From the NCBI GenBank assembly GCA_023101885.1, contig JALPQD010000088.1, forward strand, positions 3,383,501 through 3,447,500: DNA of 64,000 nucleotides. The letters run 5' to 3'. The notes beneath the pieces were generated by a model that ran no database searches, had not been told where the DNA came from, and saw only the letters and a program-made list of their open reading frames with translations. Positions 1-10,700 of the stretch are shown here, piece by piece (the first letter of the stretch is position 1; the number at the start of each line of letters is the position of its first letter). Origin of the DNA: Typhlomys cinereus. Taxonomy: Eukaryota; Chordata; Mammalia; Rodentia; Platacanthomyidae. Both the position numbers and the translations under genes were made by a program.

Positions 1-127
1 AGACAGCCACTAAAAATGTAGTTCATGAATTAAAGGAAGATGGAGCACAGCAGGAGCTCAGTATCTGCTGAACGAAAGAAGACACAAGTGAGAAATGTTC
101 ATGTTTGGCCCCGGCAAAGAGTTTTTA

Positions 128-146
128 AACTTTATTTATTCATTCA

Positions 147-193
<47 letters not shown>

Positions 194-413
194 CATATGT
201 ATCAGAAGGCACATGTGTCCCTGTGGAGGACCAAGTGGATTGCTTCCACTTCCTTGTTTCTGCTCTATGATTTCCCGGGCTCCACCCACCAGGGTCAGAA
301 GTGCAGGCCGCTGCCATTTCCATTTGGAGTCTTTTTACATCGGACCTAGGATCTGAACTCAGGACCTTCTGCTTTTGAGGCAGGGTCTTAACTCCTGAGC
401 CATCTCTCCAGCC
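128..413 (-). repeat. DIP-like SINE (B2 superfamily), antisense
   Basis: The right end reads as the complement of the B2-type head (CCTGAGCCATCTCTCCAGCCC). The middle holds the complement of the DIP body (CTGTGGAGGACCAAG, TTTCCCGGGCTCCACC). The tail is a pure TG run at 152-190. The repeated VCVCV peptides readable here are only this microsatellite. Confidence 0.85.
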
Positions 414-572
414 CTGGGAAAAGGTTTTTATAATTATTCCAAGCTAACTGTGCTGATTAAAAAGTTTCAGAAACATGTTGAGGAAAAAATGTTCCCATGG
501 TACAGCTACTTTAGTGCAGCTGTTGTTGACACCTTTGTGTGTTTGGGAGTGCTTCATTTTAAAACATGGGTG

Positions 573-715
573 TTTAGGTTTTCCTTTTTTTAAATATTTA
601 TAGAGAAGGGTCCTGCAGGCATATCTTGGTAGAGGTCAGAGGACAGCGTTCAGAAGTCAGCTTTCCCTGTCCACCGTGTGCGCTTCCAGGGTTCAAATAC
701 AGGCTGGGGCTATAG
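573..715 (-). repeat. Older B2-like SINE fragment, antisense
   Basis: The motif AGAGGTCAGAGGACAGCG, then CAGAAGTCAGCTTTCC, then CAGGGTTCAAATACAGG is the complement of an older B2-superfamily body. The head is missing. Confidence 0.55.
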
Positions 716-959
716 GTCAGTGTGGAGCACCAGCCTAGTGCTTCAAAGGTTGAACCTCAGCCCTGCCTAACTAACCCAGGGTGGCCTGGAATGGCAGAAT
801 TGGTGTGGACAGTAAAGCACGGAGGATCAGGAGTTCAAGCTCCCTGCGCCCCTCGGGGGACCTGCTGGGCACCCTGGAGACCCTGTCTGGAAACCTCACC
901 GAATATCAGGGGTCAAAGGTCAAATTCAGGTTTCCAGGTTTGGGAGCAGGTGTCTTAGC

Positions 960-1054
960 AGCTGAGCTATCTCAACACCCCCTGTTATTTTTTTGTTTGT
1001 CCTTTTTAAAAGTTTTTACTACCTCTTCCTCTACTTCCTCCTTCTCATTACTCT

Positions 1055-1090
<36 letters not shown>

Positions 1091-1212
1091 CATATGTGTG
1101 TGAATATGGGTACACATGGCATGCATGTAGAAACCAGAGAATAACTTTTGGAATCAGTTCTCATCTCCACTATAGGCTCCTCCACAGATTGAACTCAGGT
1201 CGTCAGATGGTG
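960..1212 (-). repeat. B2-like SINE with TG microsatellite, antisense
   Basis: A CT-rich tail and a TG run (about 1055-1086) are followed by ACCAGAGAATAACTTTTGGA and GATTGAACTCAGGTCGTCAG, the complement of a B2-superfamily body. It abuts the next element directly. Confidence 0.5.
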
Positions 1213-1634
1213 CATTTCATCTGCAGGGTTGCTGATAAATGATGATCAAAAGGCCTAAGGGAACAAGGGGTTTATTTCCTTAATGATAGTCCGGTTACAG
1301 TTCTCAGTCCAGCTTGATGGGAGAGCTCGCACCAATACCAGAGCCAAGGGAACTGGCCACACCATCTCTACGTAACGGCTGAGAGAGGGACGATCCTTAC
1401 TTGCCAGACCAGCATGTCTGGCCAAGTGTACAGAAGGATGCCAACTCTCTCAAGCTCTCTGTAATTTATTCCAGAGCCTAGTCCCATCCACCATGGGCTG
1501 GGCCTGCCCCATCAGCTAGACAATCTCCTGCAGGTTTGCTCTGGGCTTAGTTCAATCACTGATTCTCTACAAATGTGCCCAGAGCTCAAACCCTCAACGG
1601 TCAAGTTGACACCTGTGCCTAACTATGACATTAG
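1213..1634 (-). mobile_element. hAT-like non-autonomous element, family A copy 1
   Basis: Shares a long colinear sequence with the copies at 35286, 39680, 53783 and 61945: GTTGCTGATAAATG, GATAGTCCGGTTACAG, AACTGGCCACACCATCTCTA, GCTCTGGGCTTAGTTCAA, CAAGTTGACACCTGTGCC. Orientation is defined by the 35286 copy. Rodent URR1-type hAT elements share the TGTCAACTTGAC motif and overall layout, so the class is inferred from that and from the 8-bp target duplications at better-preserved copies. Confidence 0.65.
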
Positions 1635-1639
1635 GTTTG

Positions 1640-2639
1640 TGTGGCAAGAACCAATGAGGCCCTTCGAGGGCCTGGCCTACAATTTCCAGGTTCTTACATC
1701 ATCTTCCTAAATATGCTTTGCATGTGGCATGCTAATCCTCGTAAGGGGGTAAATCATGGAGCTTTCTCTCTTAAGCACCGACGTTGTTTCCAATAGTTTG
1801 TTTTCATATGTGATATGGTGATGTGCCTGTTTGTTGAATAAGGGTTTCCCTGTTTAGAATGATTTCCTTAAGGTAGATCAGAGAGCAAAACAAAGCAAGA
1901 AGCTTCCATTCGTCCAAACTCCCAGGCTACAATCCCTCTGTTTGGGCATAGCTTGGCACTAAGTGAAGGTCCTGCTTGTTTATCTGGCGTGCAACCCTCA
2001 GGTGGCTGAGTTCAGCTTCACTCGTGTGATTCTCAAAACACTTGTGCTTACCTTACCTATTACATACATGCTTAAAGACACTGAAACCAAATATAAAAAT
2101 GTTTCTGAATCATCTCCCAAGACACAGTATCTTATGTAATACCGTAACTGCCTAAACACCATTCACGCCCACCCACACATCCCACACACTCGATGCTTAT
2201 AAGACATGTACATATCTTTTCTAAACAGAAGTACAAGGCAAAGCCTCTTGATACAGAGGTCTATTTATTTATTGTGATGTTATTGTGGTCTTGGAGACTG
2301 AAGCAGAGGTCTCATGCTAGGCAGTGCTCCACTGACCACCCACACCGCAGATGGGCTCGCTCAGACCTGTGGAAAAGGTGGTAACGCAGGATGATGTGAT
2401 TTGGGTGTTTGGATTCTCCTTCAGCTGCTTTGGCTTCATCTTCCTCATATCAGTTTTCTAGTTTCTCCAGAAATGCCTTACTTACTGCTACTTACTGCTC
2501 AGTCCAAATGGGAGCCACTATTTTCCCAACGGCAGCACAACAAACTTGTGGCAAAGTCCATTTTGGTTGGAAAGAGGCAGCAGGAAGAATCCAGAAAGAC
2601 CATGCACTCTGTTGACCATAAGGTTTTTGTTTTTTTTTT
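1640..2639. other. Intergenic, nothing recognised
   Basis: AT-rich sequence with scattered stops in all frames and no readable domain. Short open frames near 2193-2655 show no family resemblance. Confidence 0.5.
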
Positions 2640-2917
2640 TAATTGTATTAATTAGTTTAGTGTGTGTGTGTATGTGTGTGCATCAGAGGGTACTGTATGT
2701 CCCTGTGAAGGACCAAGGGTGACCTAGGAATCATCCTGGATTGCTTCTACTTTCTGCTTCGCTCTGAGATTTTTCCAGGCTCCATCCACCAGGGTCAGAT
2801 GTGCAGGCCACTACTGTTTCTGCCTGGTTTTTTTAATGTGAGACTTAAGATCCGAACTCAGGACTGTCTGCTTGCAAAGCAGAGTCTTAACCCCTGAGCC
2901 ATCCCCCCAGACTGATT
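2640..2917 (-). repeat. DIP-like SINE, antisense
   Basis: Begins with a T-rich tail and short TG run, followed by CCTGTGAAGGACCAAGGGTG, then TTTTTCCAGGCTCCATCC, and ends in the complement of the head (TTAACCCCTGAGCCATCC). Confidence 0.85.
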
Positions 2918-3097
2918 CTAAGGTCTTTAATAAGATGTCTCATCAAGATGCAGTTGTCATAAGATGTAGGAGTATCTTTATGCTGGAAATCTTTCTCCGT
3001 GCAACAGGAATAGCTGAGATACTTGTCGCCCACTCCTGCTTCACCTTGTTGGTGGCCAAATAGCAATGATTATGTTGTCCTTTGTCTGAAGTATCTT

Positions 3098-3582
3098 TTT
3101 TTTTTTTTTTAATTTCCACTCATACAAACTTAACAGGTATACTGGTCCCCCCCCTCCAACCCCCATCCCCCCTTCCCTCCCCATACCCCAGTGCCTCCCC
3201 TCCCATCCCCGAAGCATCCTTTAATAAGCATGTCAAACTCACCTCTGGGTCCTCCTCTCTGATGAGGTGCAAGGACCCAGGGGCATTTCCCAGAACCATT
3301 TCCTGTGTTCCCTTTAAGCATAGGAACACTACTGTGGCTGTCAATCCCTTGCCTCCAAGGATCCTAGTGCCTTTAGCAAATGCTAGATTTTGTGGGGTCA
3401 ATAGTGTGTTGGACATTGCGCAGGGCATGCAAAGTCCAATTATGATTGCTTTGGCCCTAGCTTGTGTGGAGATTCTTGCATATCGTTACTCCTCCCATCC
3501 TTGTGCTCTTACAATTTTACTGCCCCCTCTTCCGCAAATTTCCCTGAGCTTCAGGATGGGGAGAGATTGGCTGGCCTAGTTC
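3098..3582 (-). mobile_element. 5'-truncated L1, 3'UTR only
   Basis: The plus strand shows a poly-T run, the conserved ACTCATACAAACTTAACAGG, a C/T-rich tract, then GCATCCTTTAATAAGCATG and CTGAGCTTCAGGATGGGGAG. This is the complement of the L1 3'UTR shared by several copies here. A 15-bp target duplication, TGTCTGAAGTATCTT, flanks it at 3083-3097 and 3583-3597, so this is a complete insertion of a truncated L1. Confidence 0.88.
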
Positions 3583-3605
3583 TGTCTGAAGTATCTTGAA
3601 AGTTA

Positions 3606-3890
3606 AGATGGGGACTGGAGAGATGGCTCAGGGATTAAGCCTCTACCTCACAAATAGAAGAATGGAAGTTCAAATCCCAGATCCCATGAAGAAAATAGCA
3701 GGAAGAAATGGCAGCAACTTGCACTTCCTGGTCTGGAAGGTGGAGCCTGGGAAATGCTAGAGCGAAGCAAAAAGGAGGTAGAAGCAATCGAGCGTGACTT
3801 CTGAAGTCCCCTTTGGGTCTCCACAGGCACATAAAGTGCCCTCTGATGCTTACATACACACGTGTGAAATAAATTTTAAAAAAAATTAAA
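3606..3890 (+). repeat. DIP-like SINE
   Basis: Starts GGGGACTGGAGAGATGGCTC. The body has GGAAGGTGGAGCCTGGGAAA, GCAAAAAGGAGGTAGAAGCA and GGGTCTCCACAGGCACA. Ends in AATAAATTTT, without a long CA tail. Confidence 0.87.
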
Positions 3891-3934
3891 AAAGAAAGTT
3901 AGGATGGGATGCTGGAGAAAATTTAACTTGTTAA

Positions 3935-4092
3935 GACAGGTGTAGTAGATCACGCTTCTAATCCTAACACTTAGAAGATGAGGTGGAAGGATTGCTGCGA
4001 GTTCTAGGCCAGCCTGGGCTCCATAGTGCATTCTAGAACCACCTGGTCTATTAGCCTGAGACCGCTTCAAAAACCAAAGCAACAACAGTAAC
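3935..4092 (+). repeat. B1-like SINE
   Basis: 7SL-derived order: GTGTAGTAGATCACGCTTCT, AATCCTAACACTTAGAAG, GAGTTCTAGGCCAGCCTGGG, ending in GAGACCGCTTCAAAAACC and a CAA-rich tail. Confidence 0.75.
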
Positions 4093-4462
4093 AACAACAA
4101 CAAAAAAGAACCAAGCATGGCTGTAGTATAACTGAAACAACCCTCGCTTCAGTGTTGGAATTGCTGATGTGCAGTGTGCACTTTCTCAATGAAGCTAGTT
4201 GACCTTTTTTTTTTTTTTTTTCTGAGTCATGGATAACATGGGATCCCGGTAGCAACGGTTGCTGGTTGCTAGAAAGGTAGTAGCAAAGACTCAACATGAT
4301 CCCGGGTAATAAGATGGTTTTAAATAAAAATATGGTATTTACTGTTCTCCTTGGCCTCCAGCCTCTTCATAAGATGGCCACCATCAGGCCAGGACATGGT
4401 GCAGTTTGGAAGATGCTGTGGCTTCTTTGCTCCAACAAGCAAAGGCTCATTCGGTGCAGGGC

Positions 4463-5422
4463 TCAGCACGGGAAGATATTGATCCCAAGCTTCCTCTGCA
4501 GGGCGTCTTTTACCTCCTTGTTGCGGAGGCTGTAGATGAAAGGGTTGAGCATGGGAATTATGATGGTGTAGAAGACAGACACCACTTGGCCATTCGGGTC
4601 ACTAGTGGATCCATGGGGTTGGACGTAGGTGAAAACCACGGTACCGTAGAAAATGGCGATGGCCAGGAAGTGGGAGGCACAGGTGGAGAGCGCCTTCTCA
4701 CGCCCCGCGGCCGTGCGCATCCTCCCGATAGCCACCAGCACCAAGCTGTAGGAGGCGATGATGATTGTGGCGGGCAGCAGGGTAACCAGGGCAGAGAAGA
4801 TGTAGAGGACTACTTCTGCTGTGGCTGTGTTGGCACAAGCCAGACGGAGAAGGGGTGGGATGTCACAGAAGTAGTGCGTCACGTGGTTGGGCCCACAGAA
4901 GGGCAGGGCAAAGACATTCCCAGTCTGGATAGCAGAGTTGGCACCGCCAAACGCATAGGAAGCAGCCACCAGCTGGAGACAGGTCCCCTTGGTCATGATG
5001 GAGCTGTACCGGAGGGGTCGGCAGATGGCCACGAAGCGGTCGAAGGCCATCGAGGCCAGCAGGAAGCTCTCGGCGGTCACATGCACCACAAAGAAAGCCA
5101 GCTGGACCACACAGCCCTCGAAAGAGATGGACTTGTCCGAGGCCAGGAAGTTGACTAAGAGCTTGGGGGTCACCACGGAGGAGTAACAAATGTCAAGAAA
5201 TGAGAGCACGCTGAGGAAGACGTACATGGGGCTGTGGAGTCGGGAGTCGGAGAAGATGAGTGTCATCATTCCCAGGTTACCCACCACCGTCATGGCATAG
5301 ATGAGCAAGAAGACCCCAAACAGAAGCCCCTGGATGTCTGGGTAACTGGAGAACCCCAGCAAGATGAACTCGGTAACGGGAGTGTGGTTGCCGCTGGCCA
5401 GGGCTAGTTCTCCAGGAGTCAT
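4463..5422 (-). CDS. Intact class II olfactory receptor
   Basis: Encodes a 319-residue seven-transmembrane odorant receptor, expected in cilia of olfactory neurons coupled to G-olf. Visible hallmarks: N-glycosylation site N-H-T at residues 12-14; G-N at 48-49 in TM1; LHSPMY at 62-67; Cys104 at the start of TM3, with Cys176, Cys186 and Cys196 in the second extracellular loop; MAFDRFVAIC at 125-134 (usual form MAYDRYVAIC, so two Tyr-to-Phe changes); SY at 224-225; KALSTCASHF at 243-252; PMLNPFIYSLRNK at 290-302. The frame is open and of normal family length. An in-frame ATG 45 bases upstream would add 15 residues, but a splice acceptor abuts the chosen ATG and the shorter protein has the usual receptor N-terminus. 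Subfamily is not assigned; the family 5/8/9 group is a guess. A long plus-strand frame over the same bases is its antisense shadow. Confidence 0.95.
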   Translation of the reverse strand: MTPGELALASGNHTPVTEFILLGFSSYPDIQGLLFGVFLLIYAMTVVGNLGMMTLIFSDSRLHSPMYVFLSVLSFLDICYSSVVTPKLLVNFLASDKSISFEGCVVQLAFFVVHVTAESFLLASMAFDRFVAICRPLRYSSIMTKGTCLQLVAASYAFGGANSAIQTGNVFALPFCGPNHVTHYFCDIPPLLRLACANTATAEVVLYIFSALVTLLPATIIIASYSLVLVAIGRMRTAAGREKALSTCASHFLAIAIFYGTVVFTYVQPHGSTSDPNGQVVSVFYTIIIPMLNPFIYSLRNKEVKDALQRKLGINIFPC

Positions 5423-5448
5423 CTGCAGAGGCGACAAATGACGACAAT
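5423..5448 (-). other. Putative 3' splice acceptor abutting the receptor ATG
   Basis: On the minus strand a fairly pyrimidine-rich stretch ends CGCCTCTGCAG directly before ATGACTCC. Olfactory receptors usually have a single coding exon behind 5' noncoding exons, with an acceptor just upstream, so this favours the start at 5422. The upstream exon and donor are not identified. Confidence 0.6.
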
Positions 5449-5604
5449 CCCTTAGAGTATTTCTCAAGTAGGCTCACTGCTCAGCAAGGTTCAGGCAAGG
5501 AGAACATCCTTTATCAGAAGCTAATGGGAAACACAGGACTATAAAGCCAAATAGACCTGAGGGGGTTTTATTTATTAATTTATTTATCTATTTTAATGTG
5601 GTCT

Positions 5605-5812
5605 TAGAAGTAGGGATCTAGTTCAACAGGTAGAATGCTTATCTAGCATGCTTAAAGTCCCAGGTTTGATCCCTAGCCCCTCATAAACCAGGCATGGTGA
5701 CACATACCTATAAACTTGTGGGTTGGCAGTAAGAGAATCAGAAGTTGAAAGTGATTTGTTGCATAGGAAATTCTAGGCCAGCTTGTGTGAAACCCTGTCT
5801 CAAAAAAGCAAC
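5605..5812 (+). repeat. ID-B1 composite SINE
   Basis: The left half is ID-like and tRNA-derived (GGGATCTAGTTCAACAGG, TAGAATGCTTATCTAGCATG, GGTTTGATCCCTAGCCCC). The right half is B1-like (CAGGCATGGTGACACATACC, TTCTAGGCCAGCTTGTGTGA, CCTGTCTCAAAAAA). Confidence 0.78.
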
Positions 5813-5901
5813 ACAGTCAGCAAGTACTCAGATACTGACCAGGACAGACATCCGAGATAAAATCCAGTGGGCCACATGTGCAAAAGAGACATGAAAATAC
5901 A

Positions 5902-6126
5902 GGCTGGAGAGATGGCTCCGGGGTTAAGACTCTGTCTTAGAAGCAGAAGGTCCTGAGTTTGGATCCCAGGTCCATGTAAAAAAGTCCAGATAGAAACAGT
6001 AGTAACTGCACTTCTGATCCTGGAGGGTAGAGCCTGGGAAATCCCAGAGCGAAGCAAAAAGGAGGTAGAAGCAATCCAGGATGACTCCCAAAGTCACCCT
6101 TGGTCTTCTACAGGGACACACAGTGC

Positions 6127-6202
<76 letters not shown>

Positions 6203-6204
6203 GA
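5902..6204 (+). repeat. DIP-like SINE with TC/AC tail
   Basis: Full element: AGGCTGGAGAGATGGCTCCG head, GTAGAGCCTGGGAAATCCCA and CAAAAAGGAGGTAGAAGCAA body, then a compound (TC)n(AC)n microsatellite at about 6128-6200. Confidence 0.9.
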
Positions 6205-6374
6205 AAAAGAAGGGAGACTGGCTGGAAAGAAGAAAGTATGAAATAGGACAGGAGGAGGAAAGGATGATTGGGTCGTAAAGGATGAAAACACATAAATTCA
6301 TTGTTTTTTGATCTTTGATACTTGCATACATAAAAAGAATTAAAAAAGCAAAACAAAAACGCAAAAAGACATGA

Positions 6375-6440
6375 ACTGTTTCCCTGGCTGACCTAGATCC
6401 TGTAGTCCTCCTGCCTCAGCCTCCCAGGTGCTGGGATTAC
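6375..6440 (-). repeat. B1 fragment, antisense
   Basis: TCCTCCTGCCTCAGCCTCCC followed by AGGTGCTGGGATTACAG is the complement of the B1 left half. Confidence 0.7.
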
Positions 6441-6784
6441 AGCTGTTCGACCATTCCTGGAAGCTCTGAGTCTTACATGTGACCATGTGGTGAACTAGCT
6501 GTGTATCCTGAGCCACGCTGTAGTCATGAACCTTGTTTCCTTTGTGAAATGACAAAACGTGGCCTAGTTCTTAGGGCTGCTGCCTGTCCTAAATGAAAAA
6601 TGAATGTAAAAGGACTGAATGTCTATTACAGAGCAGGTAGATGAATGTAAGAACGAGTGGCTATGATGGAGTAGGTAATCAACAGATTAACATTTCTCAG
6701 ATCTCTCACACCTCCATCTGTATGTCTATAGATGGTTTGACAGCTCTTGCATCTTTTTTTTTTTTAATGACAACCTAATCACAA

Positions 6785-6981
6785 ATAGCTCAGGAGTTAA
6801 AGCCTTCACCCCCCAAGCAGAAGGAACTGTCGGATCGCAGATCTCATGTATGAACCTCAGGCAGAAATGGGGTGGTCTGCACTTGCTAGAGCAAAACAAC
6901 AAGGAGGTGGACCAATTCCAGGAGGATTTCCAAAGTCACCCTTGGGCTTCCACATGCACAAATGCTCAAGTGCCCTCTACA

Positions 6982-7028
<47 letters not shown>
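6785..7028 (+). repeat. DIP-like SINE, head truncated
   Basis: Starts inside the head (AGCTCAGGAGTTAAAGCC), continues AAGCAGAAGGAACTG and ACAAGGAGGTGGACCAAT, and ends in an AC run at about 6986-7027. Confidence 0.82.
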
Positions 7029-7029
<1 letters not shown>

Positions 7030-7034
7030 TCATG

Positions 7035-7330
7035 ATTTTGAAGTATACAGTTTTGATGGTTTTTCTACCTTCACAAAGTTGTACAAACATTGAATTTTTT
7101 AATCACAATTTTATCATCCCACCCCACACCTGCAAAGAAAAAAAAATTTCCGCCCACCAGCAATCATTCCAAGTTCCCCCTTCTTCTATTCTCTGGAAGC
7201 CATTAAACCAGTTTTGTCTTTTCTAGAAATGTCATATACATGAATTCATGCAATTATGACCCTTTGCGTCTGGCTTCTTTCACTTATCCTAATATTTTCA
7301 GTATACTCGTCTCTTATTCCATTCCAGCCA
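7035..7330 (-). mobile_element. Old L1 fragment
   Basis: CCCTTTGCGTCTGGCTTCTT followed by TCACTTATCCTAATATTTTC matches the widely conserved complement of old mammalian L1 3' regions. It is diverged and has no reading frame. Confidence 0.6.
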
Positions 7331-7789
7331 GTATTCCACCTGTCTTAGAAGCATCCTTTCCTCTGTATCCTAACCGCCTGGCCCCAGGAAAATCTGGGCT
7401 GTCCATCATCTAGGAGACCATCAGTTTGTAAATGGTGTTTCAGGCTTGTTTGTTTTCTAGAATTTATGAAAGGATTAGGAACAACTAAAAGGTCTTTCTT
7501 TCTTCTATACACTTTCTTCTGTTCTCCTCTTCCTTCTTTTACCCTTCTTGCCTCTTCATCTCAGATTGTCCGGTACATCCTAGAATTTAGTGCCAGGAGA
7601 GCCTCATTAGCTTGATCATCTATGTCAAATTTGTATTGAGGACAATGGGAAAGTATGGTATTACTTCGAAGGACGTGGAAGATCCTCTTCCTTTTTTCCC
7701 ATCCATTGTAATAAGGCTCAGGATGGGGCTGAGGGAAACCCTGGGCTGACAGGACGAAACTGCTTTCTAGTTCCAGCTCTGGACCTATG
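7331..7789. other. Intergenic, nothing recognised
   Basis: No repeat boundary or gene recognised. A minus-strand open frame over 7561-7947 resembles no family I know and overlaps the MIR below. Confidence 0.45.
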
Positions 7790-7862
7790 TGCTTGTGACC
7801 TTGGATAATTCTCTCTCTGGTCTCTGGTTCCTCATTTGTTAAGTCAAATTTGGGAAAGTGCT
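7790..7862 (+). repeat. MIR fragment
   Basis: GTGACCTTGGATAATTCTCT then TCTCTGGTTCCTCATTTGTT is a diverged form of the MIR core that normally reads through TGACCTTGGGCAAG to TTTCCTCATCTGTAAAATG. Confidence 0.65.
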
Positions 7863-8101
7863 TTAAGGCTATGCTTGGTCTGCCAGGGACTTCCCATTCC
7901 CTGTGTCTCCTGCCTATATATGGTGCCAGCGAGCCCCAGACATACAAAAGAAACCACAGGAACTTGTCCAGGAAAAAAGAAGATATTCTTCACTTGACTG
8001 CAGTGGACAATTTTAGGATGTCGTATCAGCTCATTGCAGACACTTGGCTACTTACAGCAGGGATTCCTCGGAAATGTTTTGTACAAGAAATAGTAAGTTC
8101 C

Positions 8102-8275
8102 AGCTAAGTGTGGTGGCACATACTTGTAATCTCAAGTGTGGAGGCAAGAGAAATAGGAATTTTTGAGGTCAATTTGGCTACATAGTGGGTTACAAGCCAG
8201 CTCTGGGCTGCATGTGGCCCATCATCCAAAATAAAAATAGATTAAAAATTAAATACACACACACACACACACACA
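8102..8275 (+). repeat. B1-like SINE with short AC tail
   Basis: AGTGTGGTGGCACATACTTG, TAATCTCAAGTGTGGAGG, CATAGTGGGTTACAAGCCAG and an AC run at about 8255-8275. Confidence 0.7.
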
Positions 8276-8280
8276 ATCAA

Positions 8281-9500
8281 ACAAAAAAAATAGAAGCTCT
8301 AAAAACTTGGTTAAAATAAATGAACTGAAGGGAATGTGAAAGGTTTTGTTGTAAAACTGGCACTTGGCTCTTTGAACTCCTTAGTTATGCCAAGAACCAC
8401 ATAATGATATGTCGCCAAAATTTATTTTTAATGCTTTATCATCTATGGATATGAAAAGATTCTCCTTGTGTTGTGGGGAGAGTACCAGCTGACTTGAATG
8501 GATTTTATAGGCTGTTATTAAAGCCATTTGCTTTTCCAACCCCTGACTTCTGAAATTATATCTTTGTGTGGGATCCTGGAAGTTTTTGTATGGTGACGAG
8601 ATGTCTTCTGGTATAGATGAGAAGAGCGAGCTTCTTTTCCAGAAGGGTGAAAAAGGAAAATTATGAAGGGTGAGATCAGAAAGAAGGGAAGGGTTTCTAG
8701 CACAGATGTGTTCTCGGGGACATAGGCTCCGTGGTAGAGCTGATATAGATACTGAAGTTCTGGACATCAGCTCCTGAACCTTTTGGGGGGTCTTCATGTA
8801 CCCTCAAGGGGGCACCACCCCGGTTTGAGGACTGTCTTAGAAGAACTAATGGGCTCTCAAAACTCCGGCACTCTCTTATTGCCTTGGTTGCTTCTCCTTC
8901 CTCCTAGACCTGGGCTTACTGCACAGAATGTACTGGAACATTCCTGACCTCCATGGGATGACTATTTATTGTGAAGGTCCAGATGTGTCAATCTGAGAGC
9001 AAGGGTTCCTGTCGTATAGCCGAATGCTATCTCAGGATTCTGCTTTGGGGTTCAACATAGTCACATTCCTCCTAGCTGCCTGTCTGTCCCGTGTTCTGGT
9101 TTCTTCACAGGTGTGGCCCCTGCATTATTTTGTTTGTTCTTTTCTAACTTTCTTACATGTTTGCTTCTGTCCAAACCCAAATGTCCATGAGTTCCTGATC
9201 AAAATTACAGGGCTATGATTGACAGCTAACAGTTCATGGACTATAGTCCATGAATTCTATCACTTTAATTTTTCTTTGATATGATAACCCTGCCTCAAAG
9301 ACACATCCCCCACACATGGTCAAAGGCAGTGCAATTTTTAGGTTAAACTCCTGAATCCTGCTACCCACAAAAGTGAATTCTTGACCTCCTTCCTAATTCT
9401 TCCCTCCTCCTCTCTTCCCATGGTGCAAGACTGTCTTCTGCTCCTCACCCCACCTCTAGGTGGTCGTGGTGCTCATGGCCCAAAGCCTTTAAGGTGCCCT
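8281..9500. other. Intergenic, nothing recognised
   Basis: Repeat-poor by eye. Open frames of 60-140 codons exist on the minus strand near 8381-8797, but they show no domain, signal peptide or splice context I recognise. Confidence 0.45.
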
Positions 9501-9506
9501 TGGAAG

Positions 9507-9709
9507 GGCTGGAGACATGGCTCAGGGGTTAAGACTCTGCCTTACAAGCAGAAGGTCCTGATTTTGGATCCTAGTCTCATGTAAAAATGCCAGGCAGACA
9601 TGACAACGACCTGCACATCCGGCCATGATGGGTGGAGCCTGGGAAATCCTAGAAGGAAGCAAGCAAGAAGTCACCGCTGGTCCTCCACAGGGACATACAG
9701 TGCCCTCTG

Positions 9710-9751
<42 letters not shown>

Positions 9752-9772
9752 TGAATAAATAAAATCTTTAAA
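9507..9772 (+). repeat. DIP-like SINE with AC tail
   Basis: GGGCTGGAGACATGGCTCAG head, ACAAGCAGAAGGTCCTGA, GGTGGAGCCTGGGAAATCCT, then an AC run at about 9712-9750 and AATAAATAAAATC. Confidence 0.9.
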
Positions 9773-10480
9773 AAAAGGATGCGCTCTGTGGCTTAGTTGT
9801 AAAATACCTCCAAGATTTCCCTGTAAAAGGTAAAAAAATCTGATTTTCTAGTCAGACTCCCCTTTACCCACCTGAATTCTTCATAAAACATAATCTGGTG
9901 GTTAACTTCTATTCATTCAGATATTCTTAACTGTTTTACAGGGCTTTGCTGCTATTTCTAAGCTTCCCCCTCCCCAACTGGGTCGTATTGCTTCTTTCTC
10001 ACAATATAACTTTTGAAGACAGAGACTGTTTTAAGTTTTATATTAAGCACACTGATACAGCTACTATTGTATTTACAAGAATTTGACCCAATTGCTTGTT
10101 CCAAAGTATTCCAATGATCACAATTGTTTAAAGTATTTAAACAACTACTGTCTGAAATAGCCTAAGTCAGGGCTGGTGGGGACTTGGCATCTTAAACATT
10201 TTGTTGGGGGACGAAGTTGTCTACATGAAGTAAGAGTGTTGTATTGGGTGATACCCATTCTGACGACGAAGTGGAATCCATGAACAGAAGGTAACCTAGA
10301 CTTGGAGTGATCTGGGAAGGTTTAGTAACAGAAGGCACATGAATGGAACTTTAAGAATGAGGAAGGATGGGTGGGGTGGTGGTAGTAGTGATGATGATGA
10401 AGATAGGTATGGCAGTCTCTTGGGAGTGGGAGTTGATTTCATGACTGAACATATGTCAGGCAAAATATTCACCGGGAGCT
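9773..10480. other. Intergenic, nothing recognised
   Basis: AT-rich with no readable gene; only short GAT/GGT repeats near 10380. Confidence 0.45.
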
Positions 10481-10484
10481 AGAA

Positions 10485-10700
10485 ATAACAGCTCAGCGCT
10501 AGTCTGACATGCATGGAGCCCTGAATTCCATTTCTAACACCACATAAGCAGGGCATGGTTCACATCTGCAGACCCAGCCCTTTGGAGGTAGAGGCAAGAC
10601 TGTCAGAAGTTCAAAGTCCTTGGTTACATACGGATTTCAAGGACAGCTAAGGCTCCCTGAGATCCTACCTCAAAACCAAAATGAAATGAAATGAAACATG
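10485..10700 (+). repeat. ID-B1 composite SINE
   Basis: ID-like part (AACAGCTCAGCGCTAGTCTG, GAATTCCATTTCTAACACC), then B1-like part (GCAGGGCATGGTTCACATCT, GGAGGTAGAGGCAAGACTGT, GAGATCCTACCTCAAAACC), ending in (AAATG)n. Confidence 0.75.

Noticed and set aside
153..356. Frames with poly-VC, HT or SL stretches (also at 6081, 6846, 24742, 46412, 52671 and elsewhere)
   Set aside because: These are CA/TG or GA/TC microsatellite tails of SINEs, not proteins.
4406..5158. A 250-codon plus-strand open frame
   Set aside because: It lies entirely antisense to the intact olfactory receptor; the receptor strand carries all the family motifs.
7561..7947. 128-codon minus frame as a gene
   Set aside because: It overlaps a MIR element and shows no family resemblance.
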